Source: Aricia agestis
Taxonomy: Eukaryota; Arthropoda; Insecta; Lepidoptera; Lycaenidae
Length of the DNA stretch: 64,000 nucleotides
Direction: 5' to 3'
Assembly (NCBI RefSeq): GCF_905147365.1
Contig: NC_056416.1
Location: forward strand, 20,001-84,000
The translations under genes and the position numbers were made by a program. Positions 10,555 through 20,313 of the stretch are shown here, one piece after another. The number at the start of each line of letters is the position of its first letter. Position 1 is the first letter of the stretch. The notes below the pieces were generated by a model. It searched no databases. It was not told the origin of the DNA and worked only from the letters and a program-made list of their open reading frames with translations.

Positions 10555-13500
10555 AGGAGGGGAAATACGTTACGTATCCCCCGCCCCCTCGGGGGAAGGG
10601 ACGGGGGTATGTGGGACTCCCTACACGAGGTTTACCCACTAAAACCCCCCCATGCCCTCCTTCTGGCTATCGTGGGGCGCGGGCACTTAGCTGGACTTCC
10701 GCACCCAACACGGCCGTTCGCCGCATCCGGCACTACTCCACTGCGGCGGCTGGTGTTCTGCCGCCGCCTTTCTTCACCGAGAGCTCCCCGGGCATCTAGG
10801 GAGCTTCCTTCTCGGGGCCCTTCGCGCGGGCGGTGATCCCCCGATCAACCGCCCACGGGCCTATGGCTCCACCTCCATGGCGGGCTGGGGCTGACTAACC
10901 CCAGCACCACCGGCTCCAGGCTCTTTTGGCCGAGCCTTGTCGGAGGGAGCTCCGCGTCTTTTCCGGTGCTTGGTGCTGGCGAGCGGCTTTGCTGTGACGC
11001 AGCCGCTACTACCCAGCACGTGGTCCTTCTCCTTGCCGAGTGCCTCACAGAAGAAGCAGTTGGGATGCTTCTCCCGGCACTCGGCGGCCTTGTGCCCCGG
11101 TTTCCCACAGCGGAAACAATTCCGGCTGCGGTCCACCGGGCACTGGCATGTCGTCGCCAGGTGGCCGGTATCAAGGCATCGATAACACCGCTTAGGCCTC
11201 GCGGCCAGCAGTGTCACCTTCGCCGAGACCCAACCTACTCGCAGCCGCCCCAAGCTGAGCAGCTTTTTGGCTGCCGCGACGGGGACGCTCAGCCAAAGCG
11301 AGCCGTCGCCCCACCTTCCTTTCGTTATGGGGCCCGACCTAATTGAAGTTGTCGGGCATCCCCCTTCTCTGACGACCGCCTCGATGACGTCGGCGGTCGT
11401 TGCCGAGTCGTCCAGCCCGGCGATGCGCATCTCTACGCATTTCGCCGGGCGGCCGATCTTGACCACCTCCGGATCCAACACCTCGCGCATTTTTGCGGCC
11501 AGTACATCCGCCTTCTCTTGTGCGCCCTCGCCAGGGATGGTGAGAACGCGAGCGCCGGTCTGTGCCTGCCGGAAGCGAAACCCGACTCTGTTGATGCCGA
11601 GTTCCTGCACTGCCCCACCGACCGCGTCCTTCGCCTTCAGCAGCACGTCCTTGTACGTGACCCCCTTCTCCGCAGCACTCGCCTTCAGTGTGACGGTGAT
11701 TGCCGCGGTGTTGGGGGCACGGAGCTTGGCCTTCTTCTTCTTCCTAGGGGCGGCTTTAGATGGAGTAGCCGCCCCTTTCTTCTTTTTGGGCCTGCGCGGA
11801 CCGACGGTGGTCCACGGGGCCTCGGCGGGAGGGGCGTTGGTGTTCTGCCCCCCTTTTGCCGCCTCCTGAGCGGCCATTGATGGCCGCTTCTTCTTCCTCT
11901 TTTTCTTCGGCTTTGCAGCCCTCTCCTCAGTTGGTGCGGCGGGCGGCTGTAAAGGAGCCGCCGCGTCGTCTACCAGACTCTTGTCCGGTGCCTTTGCCGT
12001 CGCCGCCTTTTTCGGCTTCGGCGTCTTCTTTGCAGCCGCTGTTGGTTGGGCGCCGGCTGATGTACCAGTACCGTCAGCCGCCAGCGGCGGTCTCCTTCGG
12101 GGCTCCGGCAAGAGCCTGTCCTCCAATCCGGCAATTCTCGCGTTGAGCATGTTACCGAAGGTCTCGATGTTGGAACGCGAGACCTCCGATAACATCCGCT
12201 GCAAGTCATCGGGTGCGGGTCCAGTCACGCGACGACGCAGCTCCTCCAGCTCCCGACGCATCGCGTTGACTTGGCGCAGGAGGCGGTCGTTCTGCGCCTC
12301 TAGTGCCCGCATCTCCTCCGTCTGGCCGCGACCTCTAATCTCATTGACGGCCGCCTTGATGGACGCGACCGCCTCCTTGAGGGCACGCTGGTACGTCCCT
12401 TTCAGATTTGAGGACCTTGTGGCGACCATCGTCACCATATCCAAGGCCCTCTCCACGCCTGCCGCCAGGGCCGCGCCTGTCTCTTCCGTGTCCTCGGCCG
12501 GGGCAGGGCTTGCGCGAAGGGCGGCTCGCGCCTCCCTCGCCTCTCGCTCCTCCCGTGCCCTCCGGGCTACCTCCTCGACTTTCGCCCTGAAGGCAGCCCG
12601 GCGTTCCTCCTCCTTCTCCTTGTTCAGCTCCGCCTGAGCTTTTCCAAAGCCGACGTATTGGCCGGTGGTTGGTGGTCGGCCACGTCCCTTCTTTGCTTTG
12701 GGCACCGCCCCTTTACTGATGGGCGGGCCCGTGTCGTCATCGGAATTGCGCCTTTTCAGGCGCGTCCTGTCCGGTGTTGAGGGCAGGCCCTCGGAGTCCA
12801 TCGATATGTCTGAGGCAGTATCGTCGGAGTCCGCGGGCCAGTCCTCACTGTCACGTCCGGTGGAATGGTCTCGTCCTTGTGGAGGCGGTATCGAGAATTC
12901 GCGCATCACGTCGCGCAGGACGACGCGAGGTGAGCGCGTCAACTCTCTACCGACCTCTTCGTCATGTCCAGGTGTGTCGGGTTTCGACTCGTAAACGTCC
13001 CGCCACTGCAGCACAGGCGGCAGGTTGGGTACGTCTCGAATCGGACAACCCCGCTCCTTCTTCCTTTGCGCCAATCTCCTTACCCGCTCCGAGCCGTTAG
13101 GCTGGTAAACGGAGAAGTCAACGTCCTCGTCCGTGATTGCGTCCGCCGCCGGCGCGGTTAGGTGCGCCGGTTTTGGACTTTGGCGCGTTGTCGCGCCCTC
13201 TCCACAACTCGCCACCGCAGCGGCCTCCTCAACCTCCAACGTATTTTGTGCCGGCCCCGTATACGTCCGACAGACCCCCTGGTTAGAGGGGGTGTGGGAT
13301 TCCCTGGTGTCCACCGGACTACCAAGACCCACCCGGGGAGTATTTTTCAAAGTACGTTCCGCCATGTTTCGATCTTTAGAGGGAGATTCTGCCCTAGTGC
13401 CCTTGCGACGTAAGCCACCTGCTCGCCACGCATCCCAAGGCCGGGCACCACAAACCGGGGATTAGGGACCCACGGGCCCATCCATCCACAAACACACACA

Positions 13501-13746
13501 CATATAGACGCAGAATCACACGCTGATGTAGAGAAGAGTTAACCAAAATGAGAAAGATAGAGTAGAGAAGGTGGTGAAAAGATAGACAAAATTAAATAAA
13601 CAACAAACGAAGAGTAAACTATAAAAAGAGAGAAAGACAGGAAAGACCGGTGTTCAGCCATCCTGGATACGTCGCTCCGTGTAAAGGGCGGGGTGGCGTA
13701 CCCAGGCGCCCAGGGACACGAACGTGGACGGACCGGTATCGCCCCC
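10502..13746 (-). mobile_element. ORF1-only SART-like telomeric retrotransposon
   Basis: A complete-looking minus-strand insertion in (TTAGG)n: poly(A) tail (52 T on +, 10,502-10,553), 3' UTR (10,554-10,860), one long intact ORF1 (10,861-13,365) and 5' UTR (13,366-13,746). The first ~120 nt of its 5' UTR (adjacent to the array on the right) nearly match the full-length element at 20.1 kb, including CGAACGTGGACGGACCGGTA. There is no ORF2: the ORF1 stop is followed directly by 3' UTR. It must therefore depend on a reverse transcriptase supplied by another element. Confidence 0.85.
10861..13365 (-). CDS. ORF1 (gag-like nucleic-acid-binding protein) of ORF1-only element
   Basis: An 834-residue protein with no interruption. 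It starts MAERTLKNTPRVGLG, has a Ser/Asp-rich N-terminus, a GRGRPPTTGQYVGFGKAQ motif near residue 235 shared with the neighbour element, a long charged coiled-coil-like helix (~245-400), an Ala/Lys/Pro-rich basic linker (~440-560), then an RRM-like region and three zinc knuckles near the C-terminus. The knuckles are CYRCLDTGHLATTC, CFRCGKPGHKAAEC and a third spaced form CFFCEALGKEKDH...C. Three CCHC knuckles in this order are typical of R1-clade ORF1. Known role of the family: binding element RNA and, in SART1/TRAS1, directing the particle to telomeres in the nucleus. The stop is followed by 3' UTR with no ORF2. Confidence 0.88.
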   Translation of the reverse strand: MAERTLKNTPRVGLGSPVDTRESHTPSNQGVCRTYTGPAQNTLEVEEAAAVASCGEGATTRQSPKPAHLTAPAADAITDEDVDFSVYQPNGSERVRRLAQRKKERGCPIRDVPNLPPVLQWRDVYESKPDTPGHDEEVGRELTRSPRVVLRDVMREFSIPPPQGRDHSTGRDSEDWPADSDDTASDISMDSEGLPSTPDRTRLKRRNSDDDTGPPISKGAVPKAKKGRGRPPTTGQYVGFGKAQAELNKEKEEERRAAFRAKVEEVARRAREEREAREARAALRASPAPAEDTEETGAALAAGVERALDMVTMVATRSSNLKGTYQRALKEAVASIKAAVNEIRGRGQTEEMRALEAQNDRLLRQVNAMRRELEELRRRVTGPAPDDLQRMLSEVSRSNIETFGNMLNARIAGLEDRLLPEPRRRPPLAADGTGTSAGAQPTAAAKKTPKPKKAATAKAPDKSLVDDAAAPLQPPAAPTEERAAKPKKKRKKKRPSMAAQEAAKGGQNTNAPPAEAPWTTVGPRRPKKKKGAATPSKAAPRKKKKAKLRAPNTAAITVTLKASAAEKGVTYKDVLLKAKDAVGGAVQELGINRVGFRFRQAQTGARVLTIPGEGAQEKADVLAAKMREVLDPEVVKIGRPAKCVEMRIAGLDDSATTADVIEAVVREGGCPTTSIRSGPITKGRWGDGSLWLSVPVAAAKKLLSLGRLRVGWVSAKVTLLAARPKRCYRCLDTGHLATTCQCPVDRSRNCFRCGKPGHKAAECREKHPNCFFCEALGKEKDHVLGSSGCVTAKPLASTKHRKRRGAPSDKARPKEPGAGGAGVSQPQPAMEVEP

Positions 13747-14009
13747 AACCTAACCTAACCTAACCTAACCTAACCTAACCTAACCTAACCTAACCTAACC
13801 TAACCTAACCTAACCTAACCTAACCTAACCTAACCTAACCTAACCTAACCTAACCTAACCTAACCTAACCTAACCTAACCTAACCTAACCTAACCTAACC
13901 TAACCTAACCTAACCTAACCTAACCTAACCTAACCTAACCTAACCTAACCTAACCTAACCTAACCTAACCTAACCTAACCTAACCTAACCTAACCTAACC
14001 TAACCTAAC
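13747..14009. repeat. Telomeric (TTAGG)n array 4
   Basis: About 263 bp of CCTAA separating the 5' end of the ORF1-only element from the 3' end of the full-length element. Confidence 0.97.
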
Positions 14010-14380
14010 GCATCTCGCGGGGATTGGGGACTCCCCAGCGAGTATGTGGGGCTCGCTGCGGTCGTGAAGATGGTGAATTGACCGCAGCCCTACCCACTAA
14101 AACCCGACGGTACTCTTCATCGCACCACTTTGCAGGGTCACGAGAACGCGCGAGCTCAACTCCGCGGCTCTGCAAGCGTGTCTGCCCGCGTGCTAATAGC
14201 AGGCTCCTCTTCGTTAGAGCGAATCAGCTCCTACCGCCGAACAGAGGCCCTACCAGGGCTTGCATAGGCAGTCCGTTCTCTGGTGTCGCGATGCGCGAAG
14301 AGTACATAGCGCATCGCGACCCTCTCAGGGGCTCGTTCGTTGGGCGGCGGCATCCCCATACCGTCGCCCGAGCTCCCCAT

Positions 14381-17300
14381 CTAGGGCGGTAAGTCGTCAA
14401 TCTGAATGACATGTTGTCGCCTAGTCCGTCTTCGTCGTCGGGGGTCGAGCGCCTCTCTCTCTCTCTCCCGCTCGGCCTCCTCCTTTGCGGCGATTACTTC
14501 CTCCGCGAAGTTCTCGACCGCCTTCCACTCCAGTTCACTGCGTAGCATGGCGCGAACCATAGTTGGCAGTGATATGTCCTGTCCAATCGCGGCCGTTAAG
14601 GCCGCGCGTTGTAGTATCCATGAGGGACAGGCCGTTAAGGTGTGCGCGGCCGTGTCCCTGTCCTCTCCACAGTGGTGGCATCGCGTCGTCTCCTCCCTCC
14701 CGGCGATCTCGCACAGGTACCGACCGAAGCAGCCGTGCCCGGTCAGCACCTGCGTGAGGCGGAACGAGAGTGCGCCGTTCTTCCGACCCAACCACTCCCT
14801 GAACACTGGGCGGATGGCCAGTATCAGGTCCACGCTCACTCTTGGCTCCGCGAGCCGCTCTTCCCATTCTTCCAATGCCCTGTCGTTGGCCTCTTCCCTC
14901 CACCGACGCACGGCTTCCGGGAGGGGGTTGCTGCCCCCCGCGCGGACCTCTGCGCTACGCCAGTAGACGTCGGCGAGGGTTTTGGCGTCCAGGTCCCATG
15001 GGACGCTACCGGCGAGCAGGCACGCAGCATCCCTGGAGATGGTGCGATACCCGCGCACCGCTCGCGTCGCCATTATCCGTTGTAGCCGTCCCAGGGCCTG
15101 CCTGTTCACAGCTGCCAGATCTTCGGCCCATATCGGCGCACCGTACATCACCATAGAGCGTATCACGCCCATGTACAGGCGCCGACAGGTAAGGCTCGGG
15201 CCCCCGAGGTTCGGGAGCAGCGAGGCCAGGGCTCCTGCTGCCTTTGTCACTTTCTCGGATAGCCGGCGGAAGTGCTCTTTGAAAGTCCACCGGCTATCGA
15301 GGACCAGTCCGAGATATGTCATGGTAGACGCAATCTGGATCGAAGTCCCTCCAACTATTATTGCCAGGCCAGGCGGCGGCGCGTTACGGGGCCCGTGGAA
15401 AATGATAGCCTCCGTTTTGTTCAGCGCCACCGTCAGGCCCAGCGCCTGGATCCTGCGCACCACCTGCGCTACCGCTGCCGTCGCCAGGATTGTGGCTTCG
15501 CGGTGCGTTTTGGCGCGACAGACCACCGCAGTGTCGTCCGCGTACGCGACCAGTTCGACGCCGGGTAAGTTGGCACCGCGAAGCACATGGTCAAATCCAA
15601 GGTCCCACAGTTCCGGACCGAGAGCCGAACCCTGTGGGACGCCGCAGTCTACCTCCTGCTCTTCCCATCCATCTTCGGTAGGGTACTGCACCGAGCGCTC
15701 CGACAGATAATCACCGATGGTTCGGCGTAAGTATCTGGGCACTCGGTGGTACCTCAGGGCCTCCTTTATTGTTTCCCAAGGCAGGGTGTTGAATGCGTTG
15801 GTGATGTCCAACGAGACAACCAACACCACCCCGCCTTGAGAGATTTCCTGCTCCGTGATTGACCGAATCCGTGCCACCGCGTCTATTGTTGATCGACGAG
15901 ACCGAAACCCGAACTGAGCATCACTCAGGTTGGGACCAACGCTCTCAAGATGACGGTTGAGGCGTGCGACGATGATCCTCTCAAACGTCTTGCAGATCTC
16001 GTCGATCAACACTATGGGACGATAGGCAGACGGCTGGTCTTCTGGTCGCCCGGCCTTTCTGAGTAGCACGAGTTTGCCCGTCTTCCAGCGACGTGGAACT
16101 CGCCCCTGTACCAAACACAAGTTCAGTACGGCGAGCACACGCGCTTCCATGTGCTCCATCGCTAGCACCCAGACACGACCGGGGACTCCATCCAAGCCAG
16201 GGGCCTTATTCTGAAGGCTCATCTTATGTACCGCCGCTGCCAGTTCTCCGGCTGAGACTGGGGGGATTTCCTCCTCCTCTTCGGGTTCCGCAGTTGGTGG
16301 TGCCATGGATGGTGGGGACCACTCGGCCCTAGGTGGAAATAGGGCCGAAACAATGGATCTGCAGAGATCCGGCTGCAAGGACTGAGTGAGGGGTGGGGCA
16401 GCAGGGCGAAGCTTTTGCCTCACCCATTTGTAGGGTCTGCCCCACGGGTCCTGCTCCAGAGTTCTCAGGAAATCCTCCCAAGCCTCTCTCTTCGCCGTTC
16501 TGATGGCGTCGCGCAGGTGGTGTCGCGCTGAGCGGTATCCATCATAGATGGCGTCTTCCTCTTCCGCATTTCGGATCCGCCGTCTGCGGTACCGTAGGTA
16601 ACGGCGTCGGGCCGCTACACATTCCTCTCGAAGGCGTTTCAGGTCCGGGCTCCACCAGTATGTCTGGCGTCTGGGCGGAACCGGGCCAGCGCGGGGCATC
16701 GAGGCGTCGCAGATGTTGTGCGCCGCCTCAGTTAGCCACTCCACGCACTCCTCTACGTCCTCCGATGGGAGAGGTGCCCACGATGCGACAGCCGCTGCCT
16801 CCTTGAGGATGTCGCGGTCCAGCTTCTTCAGGGACCACCTCGGGCCAGCACCAGGTGAAATTGTGCGGCCTTGCTCCGTCAAGTGAGAAATGACGAAGCG
16901 AATGTAGAGGTGGTCCGATAGAGTCTCAGTACGACTCAGGACCCTCCATTCTGTTACGTGTTGAGCGATGGCAGGGCTGACTAGGGTCAGGTCTACTATG
17001 GACTCTCCCTGCCGCCGGACGCATGTGCTGGTCGCCCCACGATTCGCCAGGACCAAACCGGTGGCAGCCAACCATTCCTCCATCAAGCGACCTCTCGCAT
17101 TCGTCGCCGGGGAGCCCCACAACGGTGACTTCGCGTTGAAGTCTCCGGCGACGACTACGGGTTGAGTCGACCCCTCTACGACGGCGGTCAGGCGGAGCAA
17201 GAGCGCCTCTAACTCGACGATCGGCCTATTCGGGGAAAAGTAAACCCCCACTACGGTGAGGGTCCCCAAGATGGCGACAACAAATCCACGGCCCCTTATC

Positions 17301-17512
17301 GAATTCCTCGACGAAGGAGGCACGATTTTGGGACCAAAGACCAAGGCGACCGACGAGTTGACATCTCCCAACCAATCACCCCTTTCCAGGACGCGGTACG
17401 GCTCTGCAATAACGGCCACGTCGATTTCCCACTGCAGAAGAGCCTGAACCCAGAGATCCTGCGCCTGGGCGCAGTGGTTCAGGTTGCCCTGAAGAAATCG
17501 TATGGTGGCCGT
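14381..17512 (-). CDS. ORF2: endonuclease / reverse transcriptase of SART-like element
   Basis: Polyprotein that nicks telomeric repeats and copies the element RNA by target-primed reverse transcription. No ATG precedes conserved sequence. The frame reaches upstream to the ORF1 stop, where an ACG (17,510-17,512) overlaps that stop; from there the product is 1,043 residues. Numbering from a GTG at 17,419 (1,012 residues): apurinic-type endonuclease with AGDFN near 92 and SDH near 169; RT with SLDITNAF near 535, GVPQGSALGP near 593, YADD at ~626 and NKTEAIIF near 670; and a C-terminal CHHCGEDRDTAAHTLTAC zinc motif near 905. The upstream IRFLQGNLNHCAQAQDLW is the usual first endonuclease strand, supporting the early start. 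No RNase H is seen, as expected for R1 clade. Confidence 0.9.
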   Translation of the reverse strand, partial: TATIRFLQGNLNHCAQAQDLWVQALLQWEIDVAVIAEPYRVLERGDWLGDVNSSVALVFGPKIVPPSSRNSIRGRGFVVAILGTLTVVGVYFSPNRPIVELEALLLRLTAVVEGSTQPVVVAGDFNAKSPLWGSPATNARGRLMEEWLAATGLVLANRGATSTCVRRQGESIVDLTLVSPAIAQHVTEWRVLSRTETLSDHLYIRFVISHLTEQGRTISPGAGPRWSLKKLDRDILKEAAAVASWAPLPSEDVEECVEWLTEAAHNICDASMPRAGPVPPRRQTYWWSPDLKRLREECVAARRRYLRYRRRRIRNAEEEDAIYDGYRSARHHLRDAIRTAKREAWEDFLRTLEQDPWGRPYKWVRQKLRPAAPPLTQSLQPDLCRSIVSALFPPRAEWSPPSMAPPTAEPEEEEEIPPVSAGELAAAVHKMSLQNKAPGLDGVPGRVWVLAMEHMEARVLAVLNLCLVQGRVPRRWKTGKLVLLRKAGRPEDQPSAYRPIVLIDEICKTFERIIVARLNRHLESVGPNLSDAQFGFRSRRSTIDAVARIRSITEQEISQGGVVLVVSLDITNAFNTLPWETIKEALRYHRVPRYLRRTIGDYLSERSVQYPTEDGWEEQEVDCGVPQGSALGPELWDLGFDHVLRGANLPGVELVAYADDTAVVCRAKTHREATILATAAVAQVVRRIQALGLTVALNKTEAIIFHGPRNAPPPGLAIIVGGTSIQIASTMTYLGLVLDSRWTFKEHFRRLSEKVTKAAGALASLLPNLGGPSLTCRRLYMGVIRSMVMYGAPIWAEDLAAVNRQALGRLQRIMATRAVRGYRTISRDAACLLAGSVPWDLDAKTLADVYWRSAEVRAGGSNPLPEAVRRWREEANDRALEEWEERLAEPRVSVDLILAIRPVFREWLGRKNGALSFRLTQVLTGHGCFGRYLCEIAGREETTRCHHCGEDRDTAAHTLTACPSWILQRAALTAAIGQDISLPTMVRAMLRSELEWKAVENFAEEVIAAKEEAEREREREALDPRRRRRTRRQHVIQIDDLPP

Positions 17513-19917
17513 TATTGGGCTTCCATAGGGTCCGCTCTGGCACTAGAGGCCGCCGTAGGTGTTATGGCGGCCTTTTCCGGTGCTTGGCTCTTTTCAGGGC
17601 CTTTCCGTTTCTTCTTGCTGGGAGGGGCAGACTTGTCGCAGCGACGACTGCCTACGATGTGGTCCGCCGGCTTCTCTCTTGCCTCGCACAGTGCACAGTG
17701 AGGAGGATTCCCACAATGCTTGGTCGAGTGGCCCGGTTGTCCGCAGCGGAAGCAGAGCTCACTGCGATCGATCTCTGACGAGCACGTCGCCCGGGTGTGG
17801 CCCTCTTCTTGGCACTTAAAGCACCGCATTTTTCGCGCGGAGAGCAGAGTCACCTGCACTACGGTCCAGCCGACATAAACTTTAGCGTTCGGCGCCGTCA
17901 CTTGTTTTGCGGCCTCGACCGGGCATTTGACCCAGGCCGAGCCGCGACCTCTCCTGTCAACGCGAATCTCTCCGACTCTAACATCTTCAGCGCGACAGCC
18001 GCCCGTTCTCGCTACGGCAGTCGCGATTTCTGCCGCCGACGCCGAGTCATCGAGACCCGCAATTCGTAACTCAGCACATTTCTGTGGCCGCGATACGTGT
18101 ACCATGTCCTCTCCCACTATTTCTTTCAGTTTACCCGCCAGAGCGTCTGCCTTCTCCTTGCAGGCAGTACCCGAGACCTCGTACATACGGGCCCCGGTCA
18201 CGGCCCGCTTGAATTTGACCGCTGCTATGTCTAGCGCAGTCAGATCCAGGTGCTGCTTGGCTTTGTCGATGACACTCTGGTAGGTGACACCGTTCTTCTC
18301 CGCGTCCGGGCGCAGCGTTAGCACTACGGCTGCAGTTTTTGGAGCGCGGAGCTGTTTGTCCTTCTTTTTCTTCTCCTTTTTCTTTTGCACCTTTTTCTTT
18401 ACTTCCACCGTCCTTGGTGCCTTGCCTTTCCCTCTTTTCACTACCTCTGTCCATGAGGGAGTGGCGGCTGGCTGTGACCCTGCTGCCGTTGTCACTGTGT
18501 CGCGCCTCGCGGCTGCAGCCTCAGCGGCGGCGGCAGACTTTCGCCCCTTCTTCGTCCTTTTCGGTTTCGGACCCGGGTTCGTCGGAGGCATCAGGGTAGA
18601 AACTGATGGCTCCGGCGGAGGCGGAGTCTCACTTTCTTTTCCAGCCTGCTGGGGCCTAGTGCCAGATAAGGTCGAAACGGCACTATCCCTCTTCTTGTCT
18701 GCAGCTAACGGGGGCCGCAGGCGAGGTTCCGGCAGGAGCCGAGCCTCAAGCCCTTCCAGTCTCGCGTCCATGCGGGCGTTCATAAGAGACACCGCCTCGC
18801 GCATCGCTCGCTGCAGTATCTCCTCCATATTCGGCTCTTGGATGGTCTTGGGAGCCGTATGTGGTTGTGCGTCAGCGAGCTTGCGCTTGACGGCCTCCAA
18901 CTCCTTCTTCATCTCGTCGAGCTCTCTGGAGAGGCGGGTGTTTGCTTCTACCAGGGCTCTTGTCTCCTCCGATGCTGACCTGCTGAGGAGGGCGGAGCTC
19001 GCCTCCCGTATAGTGCAGGTCGCCTTTTTCAAGGCCGCAATCGATGTCCCTTTTAAGTTTTTGGACTTTTGGGTCACCGCGAGGATGGCATCCAGACTCT
19101 GGGTTATGGCCGAGCCCAGTTTCGCCGCCGTGACCACTTCGTCCTCTGTCATCGCACAATCGATAAGTGAAGCCTCCGAGAGCCGGTGGGACCGTAGCTC
19201 CGGTAACTTCTTCGTCATTTCCAGGACCTCCTTCTCCGCTTCCATCGCTATCTCCTTCTCCTTGAGTTCGAGGTACTCCCTCTTAGACTTGGCTAGACCA
19301 ACATATTGCCCTGTGGTGGGCGGTCTGCCTCTTCCTCTTTTTGATGAGGGCTTTAAAGCCACTCCTTTGTCCTTTTCAGGGCTGTTCTCCAGATCACTTC
19401 CACGCCTCTTGCGCCGGTAAGTGGCCCTTATCTTCTCTCTCTCCCTTTCACTGCCTCGGTCCTGGCTCCGAGAGGCGGCGGTCTCGTTGCCGCTCTCGTC
19501 GCTTCCGCTCTCGGGTCTTCCATAAAATCGCGAAGGACCCGCGCCAATGGATGCGGGCGTTACCGCTCGCGATCCACCATCACCCTCACTCGCCGTCGTC
19601 ATAGCAGCCAAGTCAGATTGCCTCTCATCGTCCAGTGATACATTGCCAAAGTCGTTTTTCTCCTCACTCCTCCTACTCTCCTTCATTGCAGCGGTGGCGC
19701 CCCCCGTATACATGGGCCAGACCCCCTCCTCTGAGGGGGTGCGGGATTCTCCAACATTGTTGGTACCCGCCCGGGGAATATTTTTGTCGATGCAACCTTC
19801 CATGTTTTGATCATTGAGGGGTGAGTCTGCCCCACGTCCTCGATGCGTAGTCACCGACTCGCCATGCACCCCGTCACCGGACGTTACCAGTTTAGGGTTC
19901 GGGGCCCACAGGCCCAT
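17512..19917 (-). CDS. ORF1 (gag-like) of full-length SART-like element
   Basis: 801 residues, uninterrupted, starting MGLWAPNPKLVTSGDG. It shares with the 834-residue ORF1 at 10.9 kb the GRGRPPTTGQYVGLAKSK motif (~205), a helical charged region (~215-400), a Lys-rich linker (KKKVQKKKEKKKKDKQLRAP, ~520) and a segment similar around APKTAAVVLTL. It ends with three zinc knuckles: CFKCQEEGHTRATC, CFRCGQPGHSTKHC and CALCEAREKPADH...C. Identity to the neighbour ORF1 is clearly partial, so these are two subfamilies. The final codons ...DPMEAQ-TAA overlap the start of the ORF2 frame by the sequence TAACG. Confidence 0.9.
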   Translation of the reverse strand: MGLWAPNPKLVTSGDGVHGESVTTHRGRGADSPLNDQNMEGCIDKNIPRAGTNNVGESRTPSEEGVWPMYTGGATAAMKESRRSEEKNDFGNVSLDDERQSDLAAMTTASEGDGGSRAVTPASIGAGPSRFYGRPESGSDESGNETAASRSQDRGSEREREKIRATYRRKRRGSDLENSPEKDKGVALKPSSKRGRGRPPTTGQYVGLAKSKREYLELKEKEIAMEAEKEVLEMTKKLPELRSHRLSEASLIDCAMTEDEVVTAAKLGSAITQSLDAILAVTQKSKNLKGTSIAALKKATCTIREASSALLSRSASEETRALVEANTRLSRELDEMKKELEAVKRKLADAQPHTAPKTIQEPNMEEILQRAMREAVSLMNARMDARLEGLEARLLPEPRLRPPLAADKKRDSAVSTLSGTRPQQAGKESETPPPPEPSVSTLMPPTNPGPKPKRTKKGRKSAAAAEAAAARRDTVTTAAGSQPAATPSWTEVVKRGKGKAPRTVEVKKKVQKKKEKKKKDKQLRAPKTAAVVLTLRPDAEKNGVTYQSVIDKAKQHLDLTALDIAAVKFKRAVTGARMYEVSGTACKEKADALAGKLKEIVGEDMVHVSRPQKCAELRIAGLDDSASAAEIATAVARTGGCRAEDVRVGEIRVDRRGRGSAWVKCPVEAAKQVTAPNAKVYVGWTVVQVTLLSARKMRCFKCQEEGHTRATCSSEIDRSELCFRCGQPGHSTKHCGNPPHCALCEAREKPADHIVGSRRCDKSAPPSKKKRKGPEKSQAPEKAAITPTAASSARADPMEAQ

Positions 19918-20184
19918 CCATCACAGAATCACACACAGATTTTCACACACAAACAAACAATAATGTATAGAAGAGTAAACAAAAATGAAGGACAGGGTAG
20001 AAAAGATGGTGAAAGATAGTAATACAAAAACAAAATAACGCAAGCGAAGAGTATACTATAAAACGGGAAGAAAGATAGGAAAGACCGGCGTTCAGCCATC
20101 CTGAGTGCCTCACCCCGTGTAAAGGGCGGGGCGGCGCACCCAGGCGCCCAGGGACACGAACGTGGACGGACCGGTATCGCCCCC

Positions 20185-20281
20185 AACCTAACCTAACCTA
20201 ACCTAACCTAACCTAACCTAACCTAACCTAACCTAACCTAACCTAACCTAACCTAACCTAACCTAACCTAACCTAACCTAA

Positions 20282-20283
<2 letters not shown>
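20185..20283. repeat. Telomeric (TTAGG)n array 5
   Basis: About 99 bp of CCTAA between the 5' end of the full-length element and the poly(T) of the second short SART-tail element. Confidence 0.97.

Positions 20284-20313
<30 letters not shown>

Larger units (their letters stand above)
14010..20184 (-). mobile_element. Full-length SART-like (R1 clade) telomeric non-LTR retrotransposon
   Basis: A 6.2-kb minus-strand element flanked by (TTAGG)n on both sides: 5' UTR 19,918-20,184, ORF1 17,512-19,917, ORF2 down to 14,381, 3' UTR 14,010-14,380. Both ORFs are open, so the copy may be recent or active. The 5' end is GGGGGCGATACCGGTCCGTC on the sense strand. Unlike its neighbours there is no poly(A): GCATCTCGCGGGG joins CCTAA directly. 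Sense strand equals the TTAGG strand, which as I recall is the SART (not TRAS) orientation. The stop/start overlap between ORF1 and ORF2 also recalls SART1. Confidence 0.9.

Noticed and set aside
10937..13465. Plus-strand frames opposite the SART ORF1s and ORF2
   Set aside because: Shadows of GC-rich coding sequence; the minus-strand products contain the zinc knuckles, endonuclease and YADD motifs.
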